Below, piece by piece: positions 30,201 through 40,082 of a DNA stretch of 64,000 bases; within the stretch, counting starts at the first letter, position 1, and each line of letters begins with the position of its first letter. Under the pieces are notes generated by a model, which saw only the letters and a program-made list of their open reading frames with translations, was not told the origin of the DNA and searched no databases. This DNA is from Strix aluco. Lineage: Eukaryota > Chordata > Aves > Strigiformes > Strigidae. Position numbers and translations under genes: made by a program. The stretch lies in assembly GCF_031877795.1 (NCBI RefSeq), contig NC_133939.1, positions 4,197,698 through 4,261,697 of the forward strand, read 5' to 3'.

Positions 30201-33088
30201 GGCACCAGACCAAAGCTGTAAATAAGCTCCCAGGGGAACAAAAGGCCACCGCAAGCCTCCCTCTACTGCTGAAAGAGCCAGAGACATTTCCTCCGCCTGT
30301 CTTCTCCAAACACACAGCACTTGCACAAACACAAACCTTGCATCCTCTGTGCTCTTGCTAAAAGACAGCAAAAATAAAAGCAATCACATACATCAGTTAC
30401 TAAACTGCTGGCTTGTATGTAGCTGATGAAACACACACAAAGCAGATTTTCTGGTGGCAAGAAGCAAGAATGAGATCATCTGGAAAACAGAACATGAATA
30501 TTCTGACAAAATACTCAAGTTTTAGCACAGAAACAGTTTAAAAAGGTTTATCCTTGGGTAATAGAAGTGTACTATTACCATCAGAGATCTGTCCAACTGA
30601 TCAGCTTCAGAGGAAAAAAAAATAAAATCTTTTCACTCTCATTTATGACAGTGAAGACGTTGAAGGTGCAGCTAAACCACGCAGGCCATGTATAGCACAC
30701 AGCAATTAATATTCAGCCATACCACATCTGTAGTAATTTCAAAAGTGCCCTTTTAGGAAGGGCCTAATGCCAACAGCAAACTGCAAAGCATCCATGAATC
30801 TACGGCTCCGAACATGCTCTTGACACTGAGAACAGCAAGATACTTCTGTGCATATGAAGAGGAGCTCTACGTGCACCCCCCCAAACACAACAAGACTCTC
30901 AGCTGCTCATTTTCATTAGTTAGCACTTCAATCTTTTTTATTAGTGACTTTCATACAAAAGAAAGTGTCCACAGTGGGCCATCAAAGCACATATTAAACT
31001 GTGGTCTCCAACGCATCTGCTGCCTCAATTATACGTGAAATACAATCCCTTCACCTCACAGGTAGCTCTCCTGAAGCCACCCATCTGAGCTTACAGGCAC
31101 ACGCGAGCACCAGACGGCTCAGCAGCTCTCAGTGATCAGAGAAGTCTGACCTGGTGAGGCAGCACTTGTACGGGATACAATTGCTGAAAGCAGACGACGT
31201 AACTCTGCATCTGTGTCCTTTCCTTGGAAAGTCTCTTCCAAAACTCGCCACATCTAACTCGACATATTGTGCAATCACCCCTATAGTGTTAATTCCCCAA
31301 GGAACTTTCAGTCACCTTTTTTATTTATAGACCCAACCATGTGTGACATACCGAGTTTACACCATGCAGACAAAACTTAGAGCCAGCTTTGCCAAAGGAT
31401 TTCAAACCCAAGAAAACTCTTGCTGAGCACACAGGTCTGACAGACAAGAGGCTGCTGCTTGGTGGCACCTGCCATTCCACAATGCAGTGGTGGATTTCCC
31501 CACTCGGAGTTACGAACTGGAAAAGATTGACTCTAGGAAGGAGGAGTAAGTTTATATCAAGGCAGATTCACCCAACATGTTATTTAACAGCTCTGTTCCC
31601 TCATATTAGGAACCGTTCCCCAACTCAACTCTGGGGTTTAGATATGAACCACTCAGATGGGTTTTCTGACCATGTATCTTATCATTTGTCTATGCCAGAA
31701 AACCATTTGATTAATACTGAGTCATGATCACAGCAATACAGGAGACTTCTACCCCACAGTACAGTACAGTGGCCAGGCTGTTCCCATTTTCGATAAGCCT
31801 CAACCATTTCAGCTTCTTAATTCTAATGACAGATTGTTCTTTTCCCATCTGCCACTTCCCTCCCCCTGTGTAAGGGGAGAAATTAGACACCAAAGGCAGA
31901 GCATACTCTGCTCTTCAGCTTTCAGGAACCCCTAAAGATAGATGTATACAACTGACTGGGACATTACTTATTCCCAAACTACATATTTTTCATATATATA
32001 TATATTTATACTCACACACACTCTTCTACATTTATACATCTAAATGAAAAAAAGTATAAACATTAAAGGACATATGTCTGGAAAGATAAGTACTGAATGG
32101 TATTTTAAAAAGTAAAATTACTCCTGAACAAAAAGACATAAAGTTCATGTAATACGCCCACAGAAAAGCAATCCTTCTGCTATTTGGTGGTGAACCGAAG
32201 ACAGCCTTCACAAACACAGGAGTAGAAATGCCTGTCACTGTTTTTCACCTGGCATGATTAAAATACCTACGCGTATGCTTTTCATCTGGCATGCAAAAAC
32301 TGCAGAAATTAAGCAGTTGGTACAACCCCTGTGCTCAACACAAATACTCGGTTCAGATTCAGACACTGTCACAGCGGCCCAAGGCATGGGTCAGAACAGG
32401 CAATTGTTTTTGACTCCATCATGAGCTGCCTTTGCTACAAGTGACAGCTGTTGCCTGTACAGTGCAGGATTTCTCTTTGCAAACCCATAATAGGGCTGCA
32501 CGAGACAAAAATGGTCACATGGAAAGCTGGGAAAAAGCCCTGGGCTGCTTTCCTCACCTTCACACATTCCCCCAGAAGCAATAAGGGTTTGTTTCCCTAC
32601 TTACCTTGCTGTTGCAGTTTGTAGTCTGTGGAGTATGCCTTGCCTATGATGTTCCACACTGGCCTCAGACAACCAAAAAGTCCCTCAAGAAACCCCCCAC
32701 TCCCACTGCCTGATCTGTTGAACTGGACTTTAACATCGTCCGCTCCACTGTTGCCCTCTCCATCCATAGTGTTCCTGTTGCCCTGAGGAATGGCTGTTTC
32801 AGATTCATCCTGCTCTCGCAGCTGCAGCACACTGTTCTCAAATTGGTCCCTAGAGTCCTCGCTGATGCTGGTCAGCACTGCTGCAGTGACCGGGCTGCTC
32901 ATGTTTTCGACGAGGTCTGCTTGCAGCAAGCCCTTCTCACGCGCATCTTCTACGAGTTCGGGGGACGGGTGGTTTCCAGTAGGCGCATGTTCATCATGTA
33001 ACCTACTAAAGTCTTTATCTTCACAGAAAGCTTTGCCAATTGAGTTTGGAGAGGAAGACAAGCTCAGGCGCTCCTGAGTACTGGCCAT
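9192..33088 (-). CDS. MAP3K13: MAP3K13 (LZK), dual leucine-zipper MAP3 kinase (whole gene, 13 coding exons)
   Basis: The thirteen spliced exons total 2868 nt (955 aa plus stop; human is 966 as recalled) with matching phases at every junction. Domain order: an acidic/Ser-rich N-terminus; a conserved [20 protein letters not shown] segment; a kinase domain at about 168-412 with glycine loop GSGAQG (178-183), VAIK Lys198, HRDLKSPN with Asp282, DFG 300-302 and APE 324-326; two leucine-zipper coiled coils at about 430-515; a basic [13 protein letters not shown] linker; a long low-complexity tail; the acidic [14 protein letters not shown] stretch at 804-817; and a C-terminus ending CSSATW. The family phosphorylates MKK4/7 and drives JNK/p38 signalling in axon injury and neuronal stress. 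All catalytic residues are intact. Start 33088 was chosen by alignment to human MANFQE and by its Kozak context (A at -3, G at +4). Identification is firm from recalled homology. Confidence 0.98.
9294..9917 (-). other. MAP3K13 intron between exons 12 and 13
   Basis: A 624-bp intron. Besides the ATTT-repeat stretch near 9858-9878, I see nothing of note. Confidence 0.9.
9918..10215 (-). CDS. MAP3K13: MAP3K13 coding exon 12
   Basis: Encodes residues 823-922: [20 protein letters not shown], then [19 protein letters not shown] and a Glu/Leu-rich amphipathic stretch ([16 protein letters not shown]). It ends with the conserved [20 protein letters not shown]. Acceptor TTTGCAG|A; donor GAG|GTGAGT, phase 0. 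Confidence 0.96.
10445..10466. repeat. Perfect 9-bp inverted repeat
   Basis: The arms GAACGAGCT and AGCTCGTTC flank a GGCG loop, giving a 22-base hairpin-capable element in an intron. No family is assigned. Confidence 0.85.
11385..12255 (-). mobile_element. Ancient amniote-type CR1 LINE copy
   Basis: Read on the + strand, this matches the antisense of the old CR1 family best known from turtles and crocodilians. It begins CATCTAGCCCAGTGTTCTGT, continues with CCACCAATGGATC..CTCCATAAAT and CACTTCCTTTTGTTCATTTTAAA, then CATGATCTCTTTCCTGAGCAC and AATTTGATCTGCC..GTTG. The order is collinear over about 870 bp, with heavy divergence and small indels. The element's sense strand is -. The boundaries are approximate. 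Confidence 0.85.
12664..12734 (-). CDS. MAP3K13: MAP3K13 coding exon 11
   Basis: A 71-nt exon encoding [20 protein letters not shown] and RRQR (residues 800-823), the acidic segment characteristic of DLK/LZK. Acceptor CTGCCAG|AGT; donor AAAG|GTAAAA, phase 2. Confidence 0.96.
12735..14170 (-). other. MAP3K13 intron between exons 10 and 11
   Basis: A 1.4-kb intron. A pyrimidine-rich block at 13190-13450 is the only compositional feature, and nothing is recognised in it. Confidence 0.9.
14171..14915 (-). CDS. MAP3K13: MAP3K13 coding exon 10 (large tail exon)
   Basis: The largest coding exon (745 nt) encodes residues 551-799. It opens [20 protein letters not shown] and [20 protein letters not shown], then a His/Pro-rich segment, then the conserved block [20 protein letters not shown] followed by [20 protein letters not shown]. 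It ends [10 protein letters not shown]. Human LZK carries a Gln/Pro-rich segment where this copy has His/Pro repeats. Acceptor TTTCAG|GCC; donor AAAAG|GTAAGG, phase 0. Confidence 0.96.
14916..15913 (-). other. MAP3K13 intron between exons 9 and 10
   Basis: A 998-bp intron. Nothing recognisable in it. Confidence 0.9.
15914..16051 (-). CDS. MAP3K13: MAP3K13 coding exon 9
   Basis: Encodes residues 505-550: [20 protein letters not shown], then [20 protein letters not shown]. This is the end of the second zipper and the following basic linker. No ATG-initiated frame reveals it; it was recovered from its splice sites (acceptor GTTTCAG|GAG, donor AACG|GTAAGA) and from agreement of phase with both neighbours. 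Confidence 0.96.
16052..16577 (-). other. MAP3K13 intron between exons 8 and 9
   Basis: A 526-bp intron with no recognisable element. Confidence 0.9.
16578..16694 (-). CDS. MAP3K13: MAP3K13 coding exon 8
   Basis: Encodes residues 466-504: [20 protein letters not shown] and [19 protein letters not shown], the second leucine-zipper helix. Acceptor TTTTCAG|ACA; donor ATAAA|GTATGT, phase 2. Confidence 0.97.
17056..17110 (+). repeat. 30-bp-period direct duplication
   Basis: The motif AAAAGCAATATGCCCC(T/A)ACAG occurs twice with a 30-base spacing, the second copy being preceded by a longer A run. It looks like a small local duplication. Confidence 0.8.
17770..17865 (+). mobile_element. CR1 LINE internal fragment
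   Basis: The stretch from CAGGGGCTGGAGCACATGCC through GAAGAGAAGCTGAAGGAGCT to GCTGGAGAAGAGAAGGCTGG is the CR1 phrase encoding (R)[18 protein letters not shown], in sense orientation on +. It is truncated at both ends. It is antisense to MAP3K13 and abuts the exon 7 splice donor. Confidence 0.85.
17897..18006 (-). CDS. MAP3K13: MAP3K13 coding exon 7
   Basis: Encodes residues 430-465: [20 protein letters not shown], then [17 protein letters not shown], the first coiled-coil/zipper helix. The acceptor is CCCTAG|GCT. The donor GAG|GTCTGT departs from the consensus at +3 and +4 (C and T instead of R and A). The phase (2) agrees with exon 8, so the junction itself is secure. Confidence 0.95.
18007..18982 (-). 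other. MAP3K13 intron between exons 6 and 7
   Basis: A 976-bp intron with no recognisable element. Confidence 0.9.
18983..19091 (-). CDS. MAP3K13: MAP3K13 coding exon 6
   Basis: Encodes residues 393-429: [20 protein letters not shown], the end of the kinase domain including the conserved RNRPSF arginine of subdomain XI, then [16 protein letters not shown]. Acceptor GCTCCAG|GCA; donor CACAG|GTAACT, phase 0. Confidence 0.97.
19092..20770 (-). other. MAP3K13 intron between exons 5 and 6
   Basis: A 1.7-kb intron. It has a short (CAG)4 run at 19825-19838 and a pyrimidine-rich patch at about 20420-20550. No gene is seen. Confidence 0.9.
20771..20929 (-). CDS. MAP3K13: MAP3K13 coding exon 5
   Basis: Encodes residues 341-393: [53 protein letters not shown], part of the kinase C-lobe. 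Acceptor CATCAG|GTC; donor CCTG|GTAAGA, phase 2. Confidence 0.97.
20930..23828 (-). other. MAP3K13 intron between exons 4 and 5
   Basis: A 2.9-kb AT-leaning intron. Short T runs (for example near 22302) are present; I recognise no repeat family or exon. Confidence 0.9.
23829..23987 (-). CDS. MAP3K13: MAP3K13 coding exon 4
   Basis: Encodes residues 288-340: [53 protein letters not shown]. It carries DFG (300-302), the activation loop with its Ser/Thr residues, and APE. Acceptor CTCCAG|TGT; donor ATCTG|GTGAGT, phase 2. Confidence 0.97.
23988..24802 (-). other. MAP3K13 intron between exons 3 and 4
   Basis: An 815-bp intron with A-rich tracts (23997-24011, 24752-24762) and a G-rich run at 24763-24777. 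Nothing else stands out. Confidence 0.9.
24803..24994 (-). CDS. MAP3K13: MAP3K13 coding exon 3
   Basis: Encodes residues 224-286: [63 protein letters not shown]. It includes the hinge (MEYC) and the catalytic HRDLKSP with Asp282. Acceptor TTGACAG|GGG; donor CCAAA|GTGAGT, phase 2. Confidence 0.97.
24995..25453 (-). other. MAP3K13 intron between exons 2 and 3
   Basis: A 459-bp intron with no recognisable element. Confidence 0.9.
25454..25637 (-). CDS. MAP3K13: MAP3K13 coding exon 2
   Basis: Encodes residues 162-223: [62 protein letters not shown]. It contains the glycine loop and the VAIK lysine (198). Acceptor GTGCCTAG|ATA; donor TTCAA|GTAGGT, phase 2. Confidence 0.97.
25638..32604 (-). other. 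MAP3K13 intron between coding exons 1 and 2
   Basis: A 7-kb intron. It contains an A17 run at 26107-26123, a short (AT)n at about 31992-32004 and a cluster of TGGC/GCCA palindromes at 29121-29149. I recognise no exon, RNA gene or mobile element. Confidence 0.85.
29121..29149. promoter_or_regulatory. Clustered TGGC/GCCA palindromes (NFI-like)
   Basis: There is a perfect 12-bp palindrome GCCAGCGCTGGC at 29121-29132, followed by the near-palindrome GCCAGCATTGGC at 29138-29149. The facing half-sites form TGGC-N5-GCCA, the spacing of an NFI dimer site. It is a candidate intronic regulatory element only. Confidence 0.3.
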
Positions 33089-33179
33089 GATGCTGTGAGT
33101 GTGCATCAAGGAGATGGTCTGAGTTGGTACTTAGAGAATTAGTACAACACAATTCAGATGTGACACATGGACCCAGTAC
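32605..33179 (-). CDS. MAP3K13: MAP3K13 first coding exon with 5'UTR
   Basis: The acceptor (pyrimidine tract TTCTTTTTCCTCTCATTTCA then G) places the exon start at 33179. About 91 nt of 5'UTR precede the ATG at 33088. Residues 1-161 follow: [20 protein letters not shown], a Ser/Glu-rich stretch, [20 protein letters not shown], and the conserved [20 protein letters not shown] and [16 protein letters not shown]. The donor is CAAG|GTAAGT, phase 1. An in-frame ATG at 33106 would add six residues but has a poor context. Confidence 0.95.
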
Positions 33180-36100
33180 CTGAAATGAGAGGAAAAAGAA
33201 CAACTTTCAAATTTTTATTTATGTATTTTCACTATGTGCACTTTCACAGAGGTGAGCTGATAATTAACTAGACATTCCAGACAACCACTGATACTTAGTA
33301 AATAATTACTGCCCTAAAAGCAACAAATAAATTATTCCAACAGAAACTCCACTCACACAGTACTCTCAGTAACCTACTGCAGGAATTGCCCGGTAAACAA
33401 ACACCACAAGTTTTAGACAAAAGCCTAAAGGTCAAAACCATGAAAGACTCTTTGCAGCAAAGAGCTGTTTCTTCATGGTTACTATAGCATTTATCAGACT
33501 GAAACTGACCCCCAGGTGTTTCCCAGCTCAGGTATGGTTTGAGCCCAGTCACTGTTTCTGGCTCTGGCACAGCCCACAAGCTCAGAATATCTCTGCAAAC
33601 CCTTGAAGCAAGGCATTAGAGAAACAAAGCACAGCAATACAGGTGGCCTGAATCCACTCAGGGATGGTTTGTAGCTTTTCCCTCAGAGTCCCACCTAGTT
33701 ATGACCATCCTGGTCCTTTAGTTTAATCCTTTCAGGTTCAACGCAGCAAGACATGTTATATTCTCTAACCATGTACATGTCACCTTCATAAACAACTAAC
33801 ACAGAGAGAGCTTCACGGGAGCAGTATGGTCTCCCTCCTCCTGCAAGCCTGAAGAGCATCTCCTCCCACGGCTCTCTGCTTTGTCCCTGCTGAAGTTCCT
33901 AGTAGGTTGCATATAAAAACAGAGCTGGTGTCCCTTTTAAAAAGTTCCCCCATCTCTTGCTACGTGCTCCACTGCAAGACCCTTTTTGCACAATCCAGCG
34001 CAGTGCCACCTTTCTACAGAGCCGGGCCGACAGCTGGGGGTCGCGCTGCCCCCACTGCCAAAGCACTTTTCGGGGTAGAGCCACTTCCAAAACAAGAGTC
34101 CCAAACTTTGCGCCAGAAGTACTTAAGCGCATTCAGCCTGTAACACAGAACAAAGCCTGATTTTAAATTCCACATGAAGTTGGAGTCAGAGGAATGGCAT
34201 TAACAGAAACTATTTTGTGAAAAAGTAAGATCAGTTACACTAGGTGCAAAGTCCCGGGCTCTGCAAACAGCCACTGAAAGGAAGAAAGAGGTGGCCAGGT
34301 AGCACACAGCCAATCGAAAGGGAACAGCTCAGTCCCAGAACTTCTCAAGATGAGGTCATTACAGAGATGAGAGATAAGACCTTCAGCCCAGTGTACGAAA
34401 AGCTCATGCCCTGGGCTTCAGTCCCTCTCCAACAGCAGAAGCAGCAAATGGGAACAGCCAGGAGCCTGTCTTACATTTCTGTATTTCTGCCTGATCACAT
34501 GGGGTGTTCATAAAAGCTTTATTAGAAGAACATTATTTAGGTTGCAAACTTCATCCTTTAAAAGAAAGCAAAATAGCAAGTGAGGCAAAAATTGCAGCAC
34601 AGTCCATACTAGTAAAGGAGCTGAATTAGACAAGCTCAGGAGTTCGTTACTCCTGACCTACCTGTGACCAGTTTTACAATGACTGATTCCCCAGTGTGGG
34701 AAGCTGTAGGATGACTGTAGTAGTATGGTTACCACTAGTAGTTGTTATATGATCACAGATTTTGTTGTCAATATAAAGAAGAAGAGGGAAAAGTTTCAGA
34801 CCTGAGCAGAACTTCAGAAAAATACCAAAACAACTCCAATTCAGCATTCCTGGGCACTACCCCTGCTCATTTCCAAAAGCCTCAGAGACACAAATGATTC
34901 TTTAAACAAAAGCAAAGTGTGACCAGTGTTCCTACAGAGAAATCTGCTTTTCATAACACAGTATATTAAGCAATGTAAATAAAACATCAGTCAGTTTTCC
35001 CTGCAAGAAACCCTAGAGTAAGAGCCAAAGCAAAAATTTGAGGTAACAGTGTCCCAAAGTATCTCAAACAATGGGGAGTGCGTTAAGGATTAAATCAGAC
35101 CTGGAGGATAAAATTGTTGCTGTTATATGACTCAGAGTACACTAATATAGTCTAGGATTTTGCTTTTACCTTCCTGTGTAGTTTTCTGACTTTGGAATGC
35201 TTGATTGTGTAGATTTAACAAAGAAAGAACAGCTTTTCCTGTACATATTTCATATCTTCCTCGTTTCTAAATGGATTATCAGCCTCATATGTGACTCCTT
35301 TTCTCCCCACGCATTTCTCAGTATTTCCTGGGAGGTTAAGCCTCTCTCATCCTGCTGCCAAAGCACCACAACATATATACATTATGCTGCTAACAGCTAC
35401 TAGACCACCCTGATCCTCAGTTCAATTCTACTCTGGTATTATTTGTCCTACAGACACCTGCAGCCTCCCATCACAATCAGGGCTCAACACAGCGGACAGT
35501 GCGAGTGTACACAGAGAATCCCTTTTTTTGATCTCAATAAAAGGTGAAATTCTGGCAAGTTGCGTGCATTTTCTGTGCTGCATAGTAGGCTGACAACAGA
35601 ATCACAGGCCTATTGGCTGCAAAGGACCCCAGGAAGTCAATCAGGTCCAGCTTCCCTCCTACCTGCAGCAGGGCTATCGCAACACAGCTCAGCCGTGACT
35701 ACAATAACCCAGCCAAGAACAAACCCCAGATTCGGGGACATCAGGTCTATCTTACCAGATCAAATTGCCTTCTCCAAGACTTAGATATTTCAAATTAAAA
35801 AAGCCTTAAAGCACAGTGCCCTGCCATCTTATATGCTTCTTGGGGAGAGGAGGCATGCAAAAGTTATAAAATTATTTTCAAACTGGCATGATACAGCCTT
35901 ATTTAGGTACTTACATAAGCAGCCTGATTTTTCAGAGGTATAGTGAACTCATTGTTTTGAAAGCATGAGATGGCAGCACTTATTTTAAAGCAACTTCATA
36001 TCAAGCCAATTTGAAGTAAAGTGGTCCAGATACATTGGTGGGGCATAGAAGGCAGTTTCTGCCACAATGCATCAATGCTGACTTGTTGGGGAAATGAATT

Positions 36101-37060
36101 TTTTAAATTATATTACAGTAAAATCTGCAATGTGCAACCTCTTGCCTTAGCAAAATTTGATTTAACACAGACAAATTAGGTTGTCTCTGACCTTGCCATC
36201 TCTTCAGACAAGGGATTGAAGAGCATTTTTCAAGCTTTATCGTCATGTTTCCCCTATTCTTTTGGTCAGAGTACCGAAGATATGGCTGAGATTGTTCATG
36301 TTAAACTCTTCCCAATAAAAGAAACCTCAGTTTCATTCAATGCAAACAAAGACATTTTCTTGAAAGCTTAAAGTTTCATTATATATAGACTATTTGCCAT
36401 TTGGGATGTTATGATCTGTATGTGCCTCCTTAACTTTTCCAGTGAAGAGCATAGTCAAGCGGCGTTCTGTTTCTATCTTAGTGATGCTTCTGCTGTAGCA
36501 GTCTTCAAGTCAAAAGCTGAAAGCTCTGTGTGTGTAGGAGGACTGTGTGCATATTTAAGATACTCAGATTTCATGAAGTGCTGCTGCAAAAGCAGACTTC
36601 AAGGCAGACCCTCTGATTTGAACTATTTTGATGAGTTCACGCACTCTGCAGCTAACAGATTTATTTTACGTCTATAAGGAAATTTGAGGCTCGGTGTAAT
36701 CTTGCATGATCACAACTCCTTGTAAATGATTCCATTTCCAGGCAAAATCCCACCATGCCCAGATAAAAAGAGCACAAAGTGCACTTCTTCCAGAAAGAGT
36801 GAAACTGCACCTCAACACATCAGACAGTCTGAACTGCAGTTTAAAACTATTAGAAAACAGTTTACCCAAATCAGCACCAGCCAGGGCAAGTGAATCAGTT
36901 ACCACAATGCATGCTCTCACATTGCCTGATACTGTGTCTGCTCCTGGAAAAATCTGCCCTAGCAAGCGTCCTCACGCACACACAGAGCAACCAAATCACA
37001 CGGCTGCCTATAGAAGCCCAATATTTATGAGTGTGTCAAAGCAATGATCAGGTTTGAAGA

Positions 37061-37950
37061 CAGAATCACAGAATCATCTAGGTTGGAAAGGACCTTGAAG
37101 ATCATCTAGTCCAACCATCAACCCAACATTGACAGTTCCCAACTACACCAGATCCCTCAGTGCTATGTCAACCCGACTCTTAAACACCTCCAGGGATGGG
37201 GACTCCACCACCTCCCTGGGCAGCCCATTCCAACACCTAACAACCCCTTCTGGAAAGAAATACTTCCTAATATCTAGTCTAAACCTTCCCTGGCGCAACT
37301 TGAGGCCATTCCCTCTTGTCTTATCACTCATTACTTGGTTAAAGAGGCTCATCCCCAGCTTTCTGCAACCTCCTTTCAGGGAGTTGTAGAGGGCGAGTTC
37401 TCCCCTCAGCCTCCTCTTCTCCAGACTAAACAACCCCAGTTCCCTCAGCCGCTCCTCGTATGACATGTGATCCAGACCCTTCACCAGCTTCGTTGCCCTT
37501 CTCTGGACACACTCGAGTCATTCAAAGTCCTTTTTGTAGTGAGGGGCCCAAAACTGAACACAGTAATCGAGGTGCGGCCTCACCAGTGCCGAGTACAGGG
37601 GTAAGATCCCTTCCCTGTCCCTGCTGGCCATGCTATTTCTATAGGATCATGCTATTATCATTTCTATAGGTCAGGATGCCATTGGCCTTCTTGGCCACCC
37701 GGGCACACTGCTGGCTCATGTCCAGCCGGCTGTCAATCAACCCCCCCAGGTCCCTCTCTGACTGGCAGCTCTCCAGCCACTCCTCCCCAAGCCTGTAGCG
37801 CTGCTGGGGGTTGTTGTGGCCCAAGTGCAGCACCCGGCATTTGGCCTTATTGAAACTCCTACAGTTGGCCTTAGCCCATCGCTCCAGCCTGTCCAGATCC
37901 CTCTGCAGAGCCTCCCTACCCTCGAGCCGATCAACACTCCCACCCAAGAC
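37061..37950 (-). mobile_element. CR1 LINE 3' portion, about 890 bp
   Basis: Read on +, it starts with the reverse complement of the CR1 tail (CAGAATCACAGAATCATCTA, then GGTTGGAAAGGACC) and continues collinearly into the end of the CR1 ORF2. On the - strand, the frames include reverse-transcriptase C-terminal text such as [19 protein letters not shown] and [17 protein letters not shown]. The copy is 5'-truncated at about 37950. Its reading frame is interrupted, so it is inactive. A small duplicated/rearranged patch (repeated ATTTCTATAGG) lies at about 37632-37668. It is the youngest-looking CR1 in the window. Confidence 0.95.
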
Positions 37951-39090
37951 GTGGCAGAGTTAAACAAGTGCCTTGCACGGACCATAATGGAAGTTTCTCC
38001 TTTAAAGAGCTGTGCTAAAAATAGAGTAGCAAATCACAATTCCAGATACAGCACCCAAACAAAATGTTAATATGCTGTAAAGGTTGCATAAGTACAAAGC
38101 GGTCACCACTCAGTTTCCTAACAGCACAAATGCCTATTAATATTAAGTTAGTTTCCTTGAAGCACTATTTCCTGTATTACCCAGTCAAGCATATTCTATG
38201 CTTGCACTTCCAATATACAAAGGAAATAAAAGCAACTATCTGATCCGTGTTTAAGGGCTGCAAAAGAGCAGCTGGCAGAAACTAGCCAGTGGATACATAG
38301 CAAATATCAGGGACAGAAGAGATTCCTGTGCATACCACCACTCACATTCAAGCCCTCAAGTTCCCTTGCTTTTTCCTGGTGCTCACTGTGATTTCCTTCT
38401 GGCTGCATTAGGTGCAGCAAGGTAACTACACCTTTCTGAGTAATAGTGCAATACTCCCGGCTTGGGATAATATTTAAAATGACCTAGAATCTAATAAAAA
38501 TGCAAAAAGCATGCTTATAAAGTAGTTATCTTGGTACACATATCTTGCAGCTGAGTTCTCCTGCCCCTTGTGATTATCTCTCAATTTCTACACTGAATTT
38601 TTACAACAGGTTGATACACCGTCCTCTCCCATCTCTTGACCTTCCACGCTGTACAACTTCAGCACAGGAAAGCACTGAGAGTTGCTGAGTTGGCAAGTAC
38701 CAGAGCCGTGGCTGTCACTTCTGATCTTTGGGTTTTGAAAATCACGCGATTTTATTACAAAGCATTCCAACAAACTTTTTCTCTTCCTGGTCTCCTGGTG
38801 AGGAAAATGCTGTATGAGTGAATCAGACATTTCTCTTCTGATGCACTTCTATGGTTTTACATTACTTGGAATATATGCTTGTGTTTTGCATTGTTGTTTT
38901 GAATAGAAATTGTAACCGAAGATTTATTATAGAGAATGAGTTATACATCATCAAAATGCAACCTCTTTGTTTTCAGGTTTTGTGTCTTGGGTTGATTTTT
39001 TTTAAGTGACATTATTCAGAGGAAGGAATTGCAAACAAACATAGCCTGAAGTTTCACCCAGAATTGCTCTGCCTTTCTTTCCTTTCTCCA

Positions 39091-39091
<1 letters not shown>

Positions 39092-39121
<30 letters not shown>
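39092..39121 (+). repeat. A30 homopolymer
   Basis: Thirty consecutive A preceded by a pyrimidine-rich stretch. No AATAAA or retroposed gene body precedes it, so a processed pseudogene is not supported. Confidence 0.9.
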
Positions 39122-39122
<1 letters not shown>

Positions 39123-39510
39123 CAGCTCTATTTTGTCCAGTTATCAAAAAAGAAACTACCCTGTTAAGCTAACCCATATTAACTTGGTATAGTCTAGCCC
39201 ACGTTATGGGCAAATCTTTAAGCTAACTATGGAGTAGCCCAGGCAAAAGCTTGGAGATTTTTAAGCAATCGATCTCTTTCTCGAGACACACTGCTCCTTC
39301 AAGGAAGCATGTTTCTTCCACATCACAACACACATCCCATCTCACACCTGCATGAATGCTCAGCCACAATCCAGCTGATTTTTAAATATTAAAATTATGA
39401 CATTGCCAAAACATAATTCATTTCTAATAAACCAGTTGAAAATTCTTCATCTGATGCACTTGAGATTTTCTGTCACTGCAACAGCTCTGAACACATTTAT
39501 GCATGTACCC

Positions 39511-40082
39511 TGTCCTGGTTTTGGCTGGGATAGAGTTAATTTTCTTCCTAGTAGCTGGTACAGTGCTTTGTTTTGGATTTAGTATGAGAATATTGTTGAT
39601 AACACACTGATGTTTTAGTAGTTGCTAAGTAGCACTTACCCTAAGTTAAGGATTTTTCAGTTTCCCATGTTCTGCCAGTGAGCGAGGGCACAAGAAGCTG
39701 GGAGGGAGCGTGGCCAGAAGAGCTGGCCCGAACTAGCCAAAGAGCTATTCCATACCATAGGACGTTACGGCCAGTATATGAACGGAGGAGCTGGCCGGGA
39801 GGGGCCGATCACTGCTCGGGCATTGGTCAGCAGGTGGTGAGCAACCACACTGTGCATCACTCGTCTTTTCTTGGGTTTTATTTTTCTCTCTCTCTTCTTG
39901 CTATATTTATTTTCATTACTATTATTATTATATTTTATTTTGGTCATTAAACTGTTCTTATATCAACCCATGAGTTTTACTCTTTCTTTCAATTCTCCTC
40001 CCCATCTCTCTGCGGGGGCAGGGGGTGGAGTGAGCGAGCAACTGTGTGGTGCTCAGTTGCCAGCTGGGGTTAAACCATGACA
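39511..40082 (+). mobile_element. Solo LTR of an endogenous retrovirus
   Basis: A 572-bp element begins TGTCCTGGTTTTGGCTGGGA and ends ..GGTTAAACCATGACA, so it has TG..CA termini. It is bounded by the 4-bp target-site duplication ACCC (39507-39510 and 40083-40086). It has a TATA-like TATATGAAC near 39775, an ATTAAA poly(A) signal at 39946-39951, an (ATT)n stretch, and a GC-richer 3' part. No gag, pol or env sequence or second LTR flanks it. It therefore arose by LTR-LTR recombination. I recall very similar LTRs as common in neoavian genomes but do not assign a named family. Confidence 0.93.

Noticed and set aside
37143-37947. Open frames on the - strand that look like protein-coding sequence
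   Set aside because: They are remnants of the CR1 ORF2 and 3' region, not a host gene.
39092-39121. A30 run as the tail of a processed pseudogene
   Set aside because: No poly(A) signal, gene body or flanking duplication upstream.
39511-40082. Possible full endogenous retrovirus
   Set aside because: No second LTR and no gag, pol or env-like frames on either side; it is a solo LTR.
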